Shown here piece after piece: positions 21,790-30,406 of a DNA stretch of 64,000 nucleotides (position 1 is its first letter; every line of letters starts with the position of its first letter). The position numbers and the translations under genes are program-made. The notes beneath the pieces were generated by a model. It was not told where the DNA came from. It saw only the letters and a program-made list of their open reading frames with translations, and searched no databases. Source of the DNA: Aeromicrobium sp. Root236 (GTDB lineage: Bacteria; Actinomycetota; Actinomycetes; Propionibacteriales; Nocardioidaceae); the NCBI RefSeq assembly GCF_001428805.1, contig NZ_LMIS01000001.1:1662976-1726975 (forward strand). The letters are read 5' to 3'.

Positions 21790-22781
21790 TTGCTACCTCC
21801 CAGCGCGTCTTCGATCTGCTTGCGGATGCCGGCGCCCGATGCGGCGCCGCCGAGGTAGGTGTCGAACCAGGGTCCGGTGCCCAGCGAGTTGGAGAACACC
21901 CGGAGGAATCCTGGGTAGATCCGCAGCGCCTCGTCGAGACTGGCCTCGTTCTTGCGCAGCATCGTCGTCACCGTGTCGAGCTGGTCGAGGGCCGGCTTGA
22001 GGTCCGACCGGGTGTCCTTGACCAGGCCGCGCAGCTGGGTCGAGATCGACTGGGTCGACACGAGCAGCCGGTGGATCGAGTCACGGCGAGCACTGATCGC
22101 CTGGAACAGCACGTCGGAGTCCTTGAACAGGGAGACGAGCTGCGTGTTGCGCGAGTTGAGGACACCCGAGACCTTCTTGAGGTTGACCAGCAGCGTGTTG
22201 ATCTGGTCGTCACGGGCTGCGAGGTTGCGCGAGAGGTCGGAGACACCCTTGATGGCGCCGCGGAACTCCTCCGGCGTGCTGGCCGCGACGTCGGCGAGGC
22301 TGTCGAGGGCCTTGGAGAGCTCGGGGATGTCGATCTCGTCGGTCGTCTTGCTGAGCTGCGAGAACGCCTGCACGACGTCGTAGGGCGGGATCGTCCGCGA
22401 CACCGGGATCGTGCTGCCCTTGGGCAGCTGGCCGGGACCCTTGGGGGTCAGCGCGAGGAACTCGGCGCCCAGCAGCGTGCGTACGCGGATGTCGGCGCCG
22501 GTCTCGGTGCCGAACTTGGTGCCCTTGTCGATCTTGAACGTCACGCGCACCTTGTTGCCCCGGAGCTCGATGCCCTGGACCTTGCCGATCGAGATGCCGG
22601 CGACACGTACCTCGCTGCCGGTCTTGAGCGCACCGATCTCGGCGAAGTCCGCGTGGTAGGTGTCACCACTGCCGATGATCGGCAGCCGGTCGGCGCGGAA
22701 GGCGCCCAGCATCATCAGGGCGACCACGGCGATGCCGATGACGCCGATGACGACGGGATTGCGCTCGCGGAATGGCTTCAT
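21786..22781 (-). CDS. mceC: Mce family protein MceC
   Basis: The 331-residue protein begins with basic residues and a membrane helix (about 10-28). An MCE domain with GSEVRVAGISIGKV near residues 55-68 and a shorter helical region follow. It ends in a Gly/Lys tail. It overlaps mceB and mceD by four bases each (ATGA), so stoichiometric translation with the other subunits is likely. Confidence 0.9.
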   Translation of the reverse strand: MKPFRERNPVVIGVIGIAVVALMMLGAFRADRLPIIGSGDTYHADFAEIGALKTGSEVRVAGISIGKVQGIELRGNKVRVTFKIDKGTKFGTETGADIRVRTLLGAEFLALTPKGPGQLPKGSTIPVSRTIPPYDVVQAFSQLSKTTDEIDIPELSKALDSLADVAASTPEEFRGAIKGVSDLSRNLAARDDQINTLLVNLKKVSGVLNSRNTQLVSLFKDSDVLFQAISARRDSIHRLLVSTQSISTQLRGLVKDTRSDLKPALDQLDTVTTMLRKNEASLDEALRIYPGFLRVFSNSLGTGPWFDTYLGGAASGAGIRKQIEDALGGSK

Positions 22782-23863
22782 TGTTCGTACCCCGGCTGGT
22801 CACAACGTGCGCCGCCGACCGCCAGGCCGTTGGGCCCGGTCAGGTCGATCGTCGTCTGCGGCAGGATGCCGGCGATGGCCGGGATCGTGATGCTGCCGCG
22901 AGCCGCGCACAGGTAGAAGTTGAACTCGCTGCCGTTGGTGGCGGCATTGCCGATCTTCTGGAGCTTGATCGGCAGGATCTTGATCGAGTTCTCGATCGTC
23001 GCGAGGTTCTTCTTGCTGCTGAGGTTCTTGGTCAGCGAGTTGAGCTGCTTGATGTCCTCGCCGATCGCCGGGCGACCCTTGACCAGCAGGTCGGACGTCT
23101 CGTCGGTCAGGTCGGAGATCGAGTCGACCGAGTTGAGGATCGCGTCGCGGTCGTCCTTGAGGCCGGTGACGAACTGCTGGAGCGTGTCGATCGTCTCGGT
23201 CAGCTCCTTGTCGCGGCTGCCCACGGTGTCGAGGACCTGGCTGAGGTTGGTGATGACGTCGCCGATCAGCTGGTCGCGCCCGGCCAACGTGTTGGTGAGC
23301 GACGAGGTGCGTGCCAGCAGGTTCTCGACGTTGCCGCTCTCACCCTGCAGCGTCTGCACGATCTCGTAGGCGAACTTGTTGGTGTCGGCCGGCGAGAGGG
23401 CCTGGAAGACCGGCTTGAAGCCGTTGAGCAGGACGTTGAGGTCGAGGGCCTCCTGCGTACGGCTCTCGGGGATCGTGCTGCCCGGCTTGAGCGTGGTCTT
23501 GGCACCGTCGGCGCCCTGGGACAGGGCGATGTAGCGCTGGCCCACGAGGTTGCGGAACTTGATCGTCGCGTGGGTGTTGTCGGTCAACGGGACGTCGGAG
23601 TCGACCGCGAAGGTCACGAGCGCCTTGTCGCGCTTGATGATCTCGACCTTCTTGACCGAGCCCACGGCGACACCGGCGATGCGTACGTCGTCGCCCTTGG
23701 CCGACCCCGTGACATCGCTGAAGACCGCCTTGTACTCCTTGCGGTCGCCGAACGAGCCGTTGCTCAGCGTCAGGGCCAGGACCAGTGTCGAGATGCCGGT
23801 GAAGGCGAAGAAGAACCCCAGCTTGATCAGGGCGCCGACGGATTCGCGATCGATCTGCTTCAT
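22778..23863 (-). CDS. mceB: Mce family protein MceB
   Basis: The 361-residue protein has a membrane helix at about residues 12-32 and an MCE domain near 40-120 (GDDVRIAGVAVGSV). A long helical region follows, with a C-terminal pair of cysteines (YLCAARG and ARCDQPG) typical of MceB. The ATG overlaps the mceA stop (ATGA). Confidence 0.9.
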   Translation of the reverse strand: MKQIDRESVGALIKLGFFFAFTGISTLVLALTLSNGSFGDRKEYKAVFSDVTGSAKGDDVRIAGVAVGSVKKVEIIKRDKALVTFAVDSDVPLTDNTHATIKFRNLVGQRYIALSQGADGAKTTLKPGSTIPESRTQEALDLNVLLNGFKPVFQALSPADTNKFAYEIVQTLQGESGNVENLLARTSSLTNTLAGRDQLIGDVITNLSQVLDTVGSRDKELTETIDTLQQFVTGLKDDRDAILNSVDSISDLTDETSDLLVKGRPAIGEDIKQLNSLTKNLSSKKNLATIENSIKILPIKLQKIGNAATNGSEFNFYLCAARGSITIPAIAGILPQTTIDLTGPNGLAVGGARCDQPGYEQ

Positions 23864-25293
23864 CGGAGCTCCACCGCCGATCCACGGAGGACGGGGCTGA
23901 TCAGGAGCGAGCCGATGTCGTCGACGTTCGAGGGCTGCATGCCGAGGCTGCCACCGAGCAGGACGTTGAGCTCAGCCCGTTCGCTCGGGGAGTCGACGCC
24001 GGTGATGCTGGGCTGCACCAGGTCCTCCAGCGAGACGCTGGAGGCCGCTGCGCGGTTGGCGAAGTCGGCAGCCGAGCCGAACTTGGCGTGAGGCTTCTTG
24101 ATGCCCACGAGCTTGTAGACGTCGGCCGGGATCTTGAACGGGTGGGCCTGGGAGGAGTACTTCTTCTCCTCGGCCTTGCCCTTGTTGATCTCGTTGAGGT
24201 CGAGGCAGCTCGGCGAGGCGGCGTTGTCGGCCCGGATGTCCTTGCCGCTCTTGGCCGGTGCACCGGATGATGCGTTGTCGAACAGCTCCTGCGACGCCAC
24301 GAGGTTCTCGTTCTTGGAGTAGGCGTCGGGCTGGGCGATGACCTCGACGTTGATGTGGAGCTGGCCGTCGCGGTAGGCGTTGTCGAGTCGCGGGACGAGC
24401 GTCGACATCGCACCGAGGAAGCACGGGAAGGTCGTGGAGTAGTCGCCGACCATCTCGAGGATCGGCCGGCCGAGCTTGTTGAGCGCCTTGATGTTGTCGC
24501 CGTTCGCCTTCGTGAAGTCGGTCAGGGTGTCGGACAGGCCCGTGGCCTCGTCGAAGAACGCCGTCAGCTGCGCCTTCTTGGCGACCACGGTGTTGCCGGT
24601 GACCACGGTGTTGCGCAGCAGTCGGCCGAGCTCTGGCATGGCCGACGCGTAGGTGTCGGAGACGGTGCCCAGCTTGTTGAGGTCGTCGATGAGCTGCGGG
24701 ATGTCCGGGTTGGTCTTCTGCAGGTAGCTGTTGGCCTGCACGAGGGTCTCGCCGAGCTGCTTGCCGCGGCCGCTGAGTGCGGTCGAGACGGCGCTCAGCG
24801 TGTAGGAAAGGTTGGCCGGGTCGACCGCGTCGAGCAGCGGGTAGAGGTCGTTGAGCAGCGTCTCGACCTCGATCGGCACGTTGGCCTTGGTGATCGTGTC
24901 GCCGGCCTGCAGCGTCTGGCCGTCGTCGGTCGCCGGCGGAATCAGCGCGACGTACTTCTCGCCGAACAGCGTCTTGGGGACGAGCTGGGCCGTCACGCCC
25001 TTGGGGATGTCCTTGATGAGCTTGGGGTTGATCGCCAGCTCGAGCTTGACCCCGTCACCGTCGGGCTCGACCTTGCGGACCTCGCCGACGATCATGCCGC
25101 GCAGCTTGATGTCGGCGTTCTGCGGGAGGTTGACGCCGGTCGTCTCGGTCTTGAGGGTCACCGCGTCGTAGTTGACGAACGCCTTGGTGAAGAACGCCCA
25201 GGTGATCCAGAGCATCAGCAGCAACAGCGCGATGAAGGCAGCGCCCAGCACCTTGAGGGAGCCGGGACGCTCGAGCAGCGGTTCACGAGCCAT
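23860..25293 (-). CDS. mceA: Mce family protein MceA
   Basis: The 477-residue protein is the first Mce subunit after the permease genes. It has a membrane helix at about residues 15-37 and an MCE domain near 45-125 (NADIKLRGMIVGEV). The helical tunnel region follows, then a long hydrophilic C-terminal extension that is usual for MceA. The ATG is three bases past the yrbEB stop. Confidence 0.9.
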   Translation of the reverse strand: MAREPLLERPGSLKVLGAAFIALLLLMLWITWAFFTKAFVNYDAVTLKTETTGVNLPQNADIKLRGMIVGEVRKVEPDGDGVKLELAINPKLIKDIPKGVTAQLVPKTLFGEKYVALIPPATDDGQTLQAGDTITKANVPIEVETLLNDLYPLLDAVDPANLSYTLSAVSTALSGRGKQLGETLVQANSYLQKTNPDIPQLIDDLNKLGTVSDTYASAMPELGRLLRNTVVTGNTVVAKKAQLTAFFDEATGLSDTLTDFTKANGDNIKALNKLGRPILEMVGDYSTTFPCFLGAMSTLVPRLDNAYRDGQLHINVEVIAQPDAYSKNENLVASQELFDNASSGAPAKSGKDIRADNAASPSCLDLNEINKGKAEEKKYSSQAHPFKIPADVYKLVGIKKPHAKFGSAADFANRAAASSVSLEDLVQPSITGVDSPSERAELNVLLGGSLGMQPSNVDDIGSLLISPVLRGSAVELR

Positions 25294-25296
25294 GGG

Positions 25297-26142
25297 TCAG
25301 CCCGCCAATCTCACGGTGACGTTCGTGCCCCAGATCGCCATCGAGGCGAGCAGGTCGACGACGTTGATCGCCACGATGGACGTACGGACGGCGAGGCCCA
25401 CGGCCACACCCACGCCGGCCGGTCCGCCGCTGGCGTAGTAGCCGTAGTAGCAGTGGATCAGGATCACGACGACGGCGAAGATCAGCACCTTCACGAACGA
25501 CCACAAGACATCGCCTGGTGGCAGAAAAGTGGTGAAGTAGTGGTCATAGGTGCCCGAGCTCTGCCCGTTGATCTTGGTGACGGTCAGCCTGGTGGCCCAG
25601 TAGGACGCCAGCAGTCCGACGATGTAGAGCGGGACGACGGCGACCAGCCCGGCGATGACCCGGGTCGTCACCAGGAACGGCAGCGACGGGATCGCCATGA
25701 CCTCGAGGGCGTCGACCTCTTCGCTGATCCGCATGGCGCCGAGCTGCGCGGTGAAGCCGCACCCGACCGTGGCGGCCAGCGCGATGCCGGCGACGATCGG
25801 CGCGATCTCACGCGTGTTGAAGTAGGCGGAGATGAATCCGGTGAGTGCCGCGGTGCCGAGCTGGTTGAGGGCCGCGTAGCCCTGGATACCGACCGCGGTG
25901 CCCGTGAAGAAGCACATCGCGAAGATGACGCCGACGGTGCCGCCGATGACCGCGAGCGAGCCGGATCCGAGGGCGACCTCGGCCAGCAGGCGGACGATCT
26001 CCTTGCCGTAGTTGGCGATCGTGCGCGGGACCGATCGGATCACCCGGATGTAGAACAACATCTGACGCCCGAGGTCGTCGAGGAATCCCCCGAACCGTCC
26101 CGGGAGGCCGGTGATCGCGGACAGAGCTGTCTTGTCGGACAT
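25297..26142 (-). CDS. yrbEB: MlaE/YrbE family permease B
   Basis: The 281-residue integral membrane protein has five to six hydrophobic segments and a conserved loop (AQLGAMRISEEVDALEVMA near residues 135-153). That loop is the MlaE signature contacting the ATPase. It should form a heterodimer with YrbEA at the base of the Mce tunnel. The ATG is three bases after the yrbEA stop, so the two are co-translated. Confidence 0.92.
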   Translation of the reverse strand: MSDKTALSAITGLPGRFGGFLDDLGRQMLFYIRVIRSVPRTIANYGKEIVRLLAEVALGSGSLAVIGGTVGVIFAMCFFTGTAVGIQGYAALNQLGTAALTGFISAYFNTREIAPIVAGIALAATVGCGFTAQLGAMRISEEVDALEVMAIPSLPFLVTTRVIAGLVAVVPLYIVGLLASYWATRLTVTKINGQSSGTYDHYFTTFLPPGDVLWSFVKVLIFAVVVILIHCYYGYYASGGPAGVGVAVGLAVRTSIVAINVVDLLASMAIWGTNVTVRLAG

Positions 26143-26145
26143 CGT

Positions 26146-26922
26146 CTACATCCCCTTCGGCGGCACGAGCTGGATGTAGATCGCCGTCAGGAAGAAGTTG
26201 ACGATGAACAGCAGGGTGAACGTGATGACCACGGCCTCGTTGACCGCGTCACCGACACCCTTGGGGCCGCCCTTGGCGTTCATGCCCTTGTAGGCCGCGA
26301 CAATGGCGGCGAGGAACCCGAAGATGACGGCCTTGATCATGCCGACATAGAGGTCGGGCAGCTGCGCGAGGGCAGAGAACGAGGCGACATAGGCGCCGGG
26401 GGTGCCGTCCTGCAGCAGGACGTTGAAGACATAGCCGCCGGCCACGCCGACCACCGTGACCAGCCCGTTGAGGAACACCGCGACGAGCATGCAGGCGAGG
26501 ACGCGGGGCACGACGAGCCGCTGGATCGGGTCGATGCCGAGCACCATCATGGCGTCGAGCTCCTCGCGGATGCGACGGGCGCCGAAGTCAGCGGCGATGG
26601 CCGAGCCGGCCGCTCCGGCGATCAGGAGGGCCGTGGCGATCGGGCCGGCCTGCTGCACGACCGCGAGCACGGCGGCCGAACCGGTGAACGACTGCGCACC
26701 GAACTGCTTGATGAGGCCACCGGTCTGCAGCGCGATGACGGCGCCGAACGGGATCGAGACGAACGCGGTGGGGACGATCGTCACCTTGACGATGAACCAG
26801 GCCTGGAGCAGGAACTCCTTGAGCTGGAACGGCCTCTTGAACAAGGCCACGAACACGTCCAACATGAACGCGAACAGGTTGCCGGCTACCCTCGCGGGGC
26901 CGGTGACAACGGCAGCGCTCAC
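26146..26922 (-). CDS. yrbEA: MlaE/YrbE family permease A
   Basis: The 258-residue membrane protein carries the MlaE signature (ADFGARRIREELDAMMVLGI near residues 115-134) and a PKGVGDAVN motif near the C-terminus. The GTG at 26922 overlaps the ATPase stop (GTGA). An in-frame extension of 25 residues upstream lies inside the ATPase gene and is rejected. Confidence 0.92.
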   Translation of the reverse strand: MSAAVVTGPARVAGNLFAFMLDVFVALFKRPFQLKEFLLQAWFIVKVTIVPTAFVSIPFGAVIALQTGGLIKQFGAQSFTGSAAVLAVVQQAGPIATALLIAGAAGSAIAADFGARRIREELDAMMVLGIDPIQRLVVPRVLACMLVAVFLNGLVTVVGVAGGYVFNVLLQDGTPGAYVASFSALAQLPDLYVGMIKAVIFGFLAAIVAAYKGMNAKGGPKGVGDAVNEAVVITFTLLFIVNFFLTAIYIQLVPPKGM

Positions 26923-27878
26923 GCAACACCGCCGGCAGCCAGCGGCGTCTTCTCTCCGAAAGAACCGGCAGGGGCGGTGACTCCGTTGTCGCGGCACCAG
27001 GCGCCCGGCTCACGCTGGGCGCGGCGGGGCCGGCCGTCGGACGGCTCGAGCTGGAGCGGGACCGGCGGCAGCGGCGGCATCTCGATGCCCTGCTCCGCCG
27101 CGAGCTCGTCGGCGTCCTTCTCCTCCGACATGCCGATCGGGCCGACGGTCTGGGCGTTGAGGAACTGGGCCACGACGGGCTCGGACGACGTCAAGAGCAT
27201 CTCGCGCGGGCCGAACATCGCCAGGTGGCGGTGGTAGAGCAGGCCGATGTTGTCCGGCACGGTGCGGGCGGTGTTGACGTCGTGGGTCACGATCAGGAAC
27301 GTCGCATCGATCTGCGCGTTGAGGTCGATGAAGAGCTGGTTGATGTAGGACGTACGGACCGGGTCGAGGCCTGAGTCGGGCTCGTCGATCAGCAGGATCT
27401 CGGGATCGAGGACCAGGGCGCGGGCCAGTCCGGCGCGCTTGCGCATGCCACCGGAGATCTCGCCGGGCAGCTTGTTCTCGGCGCCGACCAGGCCGGTGAG
27501 CTCCATCTTGTCCATGACGATCTGACGGATCTCGGACTCGGACTTGCGGGTGTGCTCACGCAAGGGGAACGCGACGTTGTCGAACAGGTCCATGGACCCG
27601 AACATCGCGCCGTCCTGGAACAGGACGCCGAACAGCTTGCGGATCTCGTAGAGCTCCTTCTCGGAGCAGTTCGCGATGTCCGTGCCCTCGATGTAGACGT
27701 GGCCCTCGTTGGGCTTCAGCAGCCCGATGAGCGTCTTGAGGAACACCGACTTGCCGGTGCCGGACGGGCCGAGCATGACAGAGATCTCACCTGCCGGAAG
27801 GGTCAGCGAGACGTCCTTCCAGATGAGTGAGCTACCGAACTTCTTGGTCAGCCCCTCGACGACGACTTCAACGCCCAC
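26919..27878 (-). CDS. mkl: Mce ABC transporter ATPase (Mkl/MceG)
   Basis: The 319-residue ATPase has Walker A GPSGTGKS (about residues 38-45), the signature SGGMRKR and Walker B ILLIDEPDSGLDP. It also has a C-terminal extension of about 75 residues that is typical of MceG and absent from MlaF. It should drive lipid uptake through YrbEA/B and the Mce hexamer. The GTG start has a strong AAGGAGG. It is the first gene of the operon and has its own promoter after the rplL terminator. In mycobacteria, as I recall, mkl also lies between rplL and rpoB, but alone. Confidence 0.93.
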   Translation of the reverse strand: MGVEVVVEGLTKKFGSSLIWKDVSLTLPAGEISVMLGPSGTGKSVFLKTLIGLLKPNEGHVYIEGTDIANCSEKELYEIRKLFGVLFQDGAMFGSMDLFDNVAFPLREHTRKSESEIRQIVMDKMELTGLVGAENKLPGEISGGMRKRAGLARALVLDPEILLIDEPDSGLDPVRTSYINQLFIDLNAQIDATFLIVTHDVNTARTVPDNIGLLYHRHLAMFGPREMLLTSSEPVVAQFLNAQTVGPIGMSEEKDADELAAEQGIEMPPLPPVPLQLEPSDGRPRRAQREPGAWCRDNGVTAPAGSFGEKTPLAAGGVA

Positions 27879-28045
27879 GGTCGGCCCCTCCTTGCTTGCC
27901 GTGGTCTGCCGGCGACTGCCGACCGAACTGCTTCAATCCTAGGTCGGTGTGACCGTGGACACACAGAGTAACGAGAAATGGCAACCGAGGTTACGCTCCC
28001 GCCACGCCTGGTGACTCGCCGGTAACTACCTGAAGGATCCGGTGA

Positions 28046-28074
28046 AACATACCCCATGTAACTGTGGGTGACAA
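28046..28074 (-). promoter_or_regulatory. mce operon promoter candidate
   Basis: On the minus strand TTGTCA (28069-28074) and TATGTT (28046-28051) are 17 bases apart. They lie past the rplL terminator and about 160 bases upstream of the ATPase start. Confidence 0.6.
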
Positions 28075-28090
28075 TCGTGACCCACGTCAC
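28064..28090. promoter_or_regulatory. Inverted repeats overlapping the mce promoter -35 box
   Basis: GTGGGT (28064-28069) and ACCCAC (28080-28085) form an inverted repeat. GTGAC (28077-28081) and GTCAC (28086-28090) form a second, nested one. Both cover or flank the -35 box, so this is a plausible repressor site. Confidence 0.4.
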
Positions 28091-28102
28091 CCCCGAGCAC
28101 GC

Positions 28103-28131
28103 AAAAGCGCCCCTCCCGAAGGAGGGGCGCT
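28103..28131 (-). terminator. rplL terminator
   Basis: An 11-base-pair stem (28106-28116 with 28121-28131, loop CGAA) is followed on the minus strand by TTTT. It lies 23 bases past the rplL stop and separates the rplJL transcript from the mce operon. Confidence 0.85.
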
Positions 28132-28153
28132 CTTGAATGGATTCAGCGACGAG

Positions 28154-28546
28154 TCACTTGACGGTGACGCTGGCGCCGGCGGCCTCGAGGGCCTCCTTGG
28201 CCTTGTCGGCAGCTTCCTTGTTGGCCTTCTCGAGAACAGGCTTCGGGGCGCCCTCGACGAGGTCCTTGGCCTCCTTGAGACCGAGGCCCGTGATCGTACG
28301 GACTTCCTTGATGACCTGGATCTTCTTGTCGCCGGCACCCTCGAGGATGACGTCGAACTCGTCCTGGTCAGCAGCAGCCTCGCCACCGGCGGCAGCGCCA
28401 CCAGCAGCAGGAGCGGCAGCAGCGGCAACCGGAGCGGCCGCGGTGACGTCGAACGTGTCCTCGAACTCCTTCACGAACTCAGAGAGCTCGATGAGGGTCA
28501 TTTCCTTGAATGCATCCAGCAGATCGCCGGTGCTGAGCTTCGCCAT
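28154..28546 (-). CDS. rplL: 50S ribosomal protein L7/L12
   Basis: The 130-residue protein has the N-terminal dimerisation helix region ([20 protein letters not shown]), an Ala/Gly-rich hinge (about residues 37-58) and the conserved C-terminal domain ([18 protein letters not shown]). It recruits translation factors to the ribosomal stalk. It follows rplJ by 54 bases and is followed by a strong terminator. Confidence 0.98.
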   Translation of the reverse strand: MAKLSTGDLLDAFKEMTLIELSEFVKEFEDTFDVTAAAPVAAAAAPAAGGAAAGGEAAADQDEFDVILEGAGDKKIQVIKEVRTITGLGLKEAKDLVEGAPKPVLEKANKEAADKAKEALEAAGASVTVK

Positions 28547-28600
28547 GGTGGCGTCCTTCCGTTATGAGACCCCGAGGGGGTCCCGATGTGAATCGGGCTT

Positions 28601-29266
28601 TCAGCCCTCGGTCGTCTCGGCGTCGGCAGACGCTTCGACAGGGGCGGCGTCGGCGGGTGCCTCGGCCGGGGTTTCTGATTCCGCCGACTCGGCCGCGGGG
28701 GCCTCCTCGACAGGGGCAGCAGGCGCGGGGCCGGCTGCCAGAACCGACGGGTCGCTCTCGGCCTTCGCCTGCAGGGCACCCAGAACTCGGGCGGCCTGCG
28801 ACAGCGGGGCGTTGAACAGCGACGCGGCGTTCGTCAGGCTGGCCTTCATGCCACCTGCGAGCTTGGCGAGGAGGACCTCGCGCGACTCGAGGTCGGCCAG
28901 CTTGTTGATCTCGTCAGCAGTGAGGATCTTCCCGTCGAGGAAGCCTCCCTTGATGATGAGTGGCGAGTTGGCCTTCGCGAAGTCACGCAGACCCTTGGCC
29001 GCTTCCACCGCATCGCCCTTGATGAAGGCGATGGCGGTCGGACCGGTGAGGAGATCGGTGTCGATCTCCACTCCCGCGTCCTTGGCGGCGATCTTGGTCA
29101 GCGTGTTCTTGGCGACGGCATAGCTTACGTTCGCACCGAGAGTGCGCCGCAATTCCTGCAGCTGCTTCACGGTGAGACCGCGGTACTCGGTGAGAACAGC
29201 GCCATTCGACTCACGGAAGTTTTCCGCGAGCTCGGCAACGGCGGCTGTCTTGTCCGGGTTTGCCAT
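28601..29266 (-). CDS. rplJ: 50S ribosomal protein L10
   Basis: The 221-residue protein starts [15 protein letters not shown] and contains [15 protein letters not shown] and the C-terminal helix that binds L7/L12 dimers. An Ala/Pro/Glu-rich tail of about 45 residues is longer than in most relatives but common in actinomycetes. The ATG is preceded by GGAAGGAG. Expression is likely controlled by an L10-leader attenuator just upstream. Confidence 0.97.
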   Translation of the reverse strand: MANPDKTAAVAELAENFRESNGAVLTEYRGLTVKQLQELRRTLGANVSYAVAKNTLTKIAAKDAGVEIDTDLLTGPTAIAFIKGDAVEAAKGLRDFAKANSPLIIKGGFLDGKILTADEINKLADLESREVLLAKLAGGMKASLTNAASLFNAPLSQAARVLGALQAKAESDPSVLAAGPAPAAPVEEAPAAESAESETPAEAPADAAPVEASADAETTEG

Positions 29267-29453
29267 GGGTCTCCTTCCAGCACATGGGTCCATCCGTCGA
29301 CTGCGATCCCATGTGCGTACACGGGCCCGACACGAAAAAACGTCCCGGCGCAAGGCACGGGACGTTGAGTGAACCAACATTCGCAACCTGCGCGGGCCGC
29401 CCTTCCGGGCGCTTCGTGCGACTCTGACGAGTCACCGACCAGCGGTCTTCGGT
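29267..29453 (-). ncRNA. Ribosomal protein L10 leader
   Basis: The 187-base leader of rplJL begins with a hairpin (29434-29453, GACC-GCT-GGTC inside ACC/GGT) of the kind bound by L10 with L7/L12. Its attenuator terminator is at 29334-29366. A further stem ACATGGG/CCCATGT (29282-29288 with 29308-29314) lies near the ribosome binding site. L10-leader autoregulation is established for Gram-positive bacteria; here it is inferred from the structure. Confidence 0.65.
29334..29366 (-). terminator. Attenuator terminator in the rplJ leader
   Basis: AACGTCCCG (29339-29347) and CGGGACGTT (29358-29366) form a perfect nine-base-pair stem. On the minus strand it is followed by six T residues. It sits about 70 bases before the rplJ start, as expected of an attenuator rather than an operon end. 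Confidence 0.8.
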
Positions 29454-29459
29454 AGGTCC

Positions 29460-29488
29460 AGAATAGGGCACGCCCAGCCGGCGACCAA
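29460..29488 (-). promoter_or_regulatory. rplJL promoter candidate
   Basis: TTGGTC (29483-29488) and TATTCT (29460-29465) on the minus strand are spaced by 17 bases. The start point would fall at the base of the L10-binding hairpin. Confidence 0.65.
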
Positions 29489-29511
29489 ATCCTCTCTGGC
29501 TGCGGAGCAGG

Positions 29512-30318
29512 TCAGGCGGTCGGTGCCGGCATGTCGGCCAGCTCGCTGAAGTCCTTGTCGGAGATCTCGTCCGCAGGCGGCGCCTTGATGTCGACCGGTT
29601 CACCCCACTTGGAGAAGTCCATCCTCGACTCCACGCCGGCGACGTCGAACTCCATGCGCCGCAGGAGGTCGTCAGACCCGATGAAGAGGGTGTAGTCGAT
29701 CGTGTCCGGGACCTGCGCCTTGGCTGCGTCGGGCAGGTCCTTGAAGGTCGGGACCTTGCTCGTGTCGAGCGTCACGAGATAGCGCTGTGTCTCGACCCCG
29801 TCAATGGTCTTCGACCCGCCCGTCTTCTCGAACGACTTCACCGCCTCCTTGAACACCTTCATCTGGTTCGCGGGATCCATCTGGTCCATCATCTCGCCCC
29901 ACTGCTTGCTCAGCGGGTTGCTCCGGTCGGTCAGGTCGACCTTGACGTACTTGTCGTCACTCACCTCGCCCATGTTCATGTAGAGGGTCTGGTCCAGGAC
30001 GGTCATGCGCATCGTCATGGACTGGAAGTCCATCGACATCGTCATCGCCATGTCGTCGGGAGAGGTGCCCTTGACGTCGCCCTGCGCCTTGACGGACTGG
30101 CCGCCCATGTCCATCGTCATCTCGAAGTGGCCGGACTCGGCCTTGTACTGGGAGTCGCTCAGCACGTCGGCGAAGTTGGCCTGCGTCAGGGAGCCCGACT
30201 TCCCGCCGCCGCCCGACGTGGAGGTGTCACCGGAGCTGTCCTTGGCACCGCAGGACGACAGCGTGAGAGCGGCGAGAAACGCGACCGCGGCCACCGAGAA
30301 CTTCCGTGAGAGCTTCAT
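29512..30318 (-). CDS. LppX/LprG-like lipoprotein, paralog 1
   Basis: The 268-residue lipoprotein has lipobox L20-S21-S22-C23 and a Gly/Ser linker. A beta-rich domain follows, with motifs shared by the next two genes (LTQANFADVLSDSQ near the start, RRMEFDVAG, and GEPVDIKAPPADEISDKDF near the end). These resemble the LppX_LprAFG family of lipid-binding lipoproteins that carry glycolipids across the envelope. The family call is from motif memory and moderate. The ATG at 30318 is chosen over a start 24 codons earlier because it begins the signal peptide and a TATGCT box ends exactly six bases before it. The mRNA is therefore probably leaderless. Confidence 0.65.
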   Translation of the reverse strand: MKLSRKFSVAAVAFLAALTLSSCGAKDSSGDTSTSGGGGKSGSLTQANFADVLSDSQYKAESGHFEMTMDMGGQSVKAQGDVKGTSPDDMAMTMSMDFQSMTMRMTVLDQTLYMNMGEVSDDKYVKVDLTDRSNPLSKQWGEMMDQMDPANQMKVFKEAVKSFEKTGGSKTIDGVETQRYLVTLDTSKVPTFKDLPDAAKAQVPDTIDYTLFIGSDDLLRRMEFDVAGVESRMDFSKWGEPVDIKAPPADEISDKDFSELADMPAPTA

Positions 30319-30324
30319 GGCACG

Positions 30325-30330
30325 AGCATA
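30325..30330 (-). promoter_or_regulatory. -10 box of a leaderless promoter (lipoprotein paralog 1)
   Basis: TATGCT on the minus strand ends six bases before the ATG. The surrounding CTCTTATGCTCG is repeated upstream of paralog 2. Confidence 0.55.
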
Positions 30331-30366
30331 AGAGGCAATGAACCTGCCTGCCGTGTAACGCGCGAA

Positions 30367-30389
30367 TGCCCCCGACGTGGTCGGGGGCA
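30367..30389 (-). terminator. Terminator after lipoprotein paralog 2
   Basis: TGCCCCCGAC and GTCGGGGGCA form a perfect ten-base-pair stem with a three-base loop, 18 bases past the paralog 2 stop. There is no T-run. Confidence 0.6.
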
Positions 30390-30406
30390 CTCGCAGGTGT
30401 GGTGCG

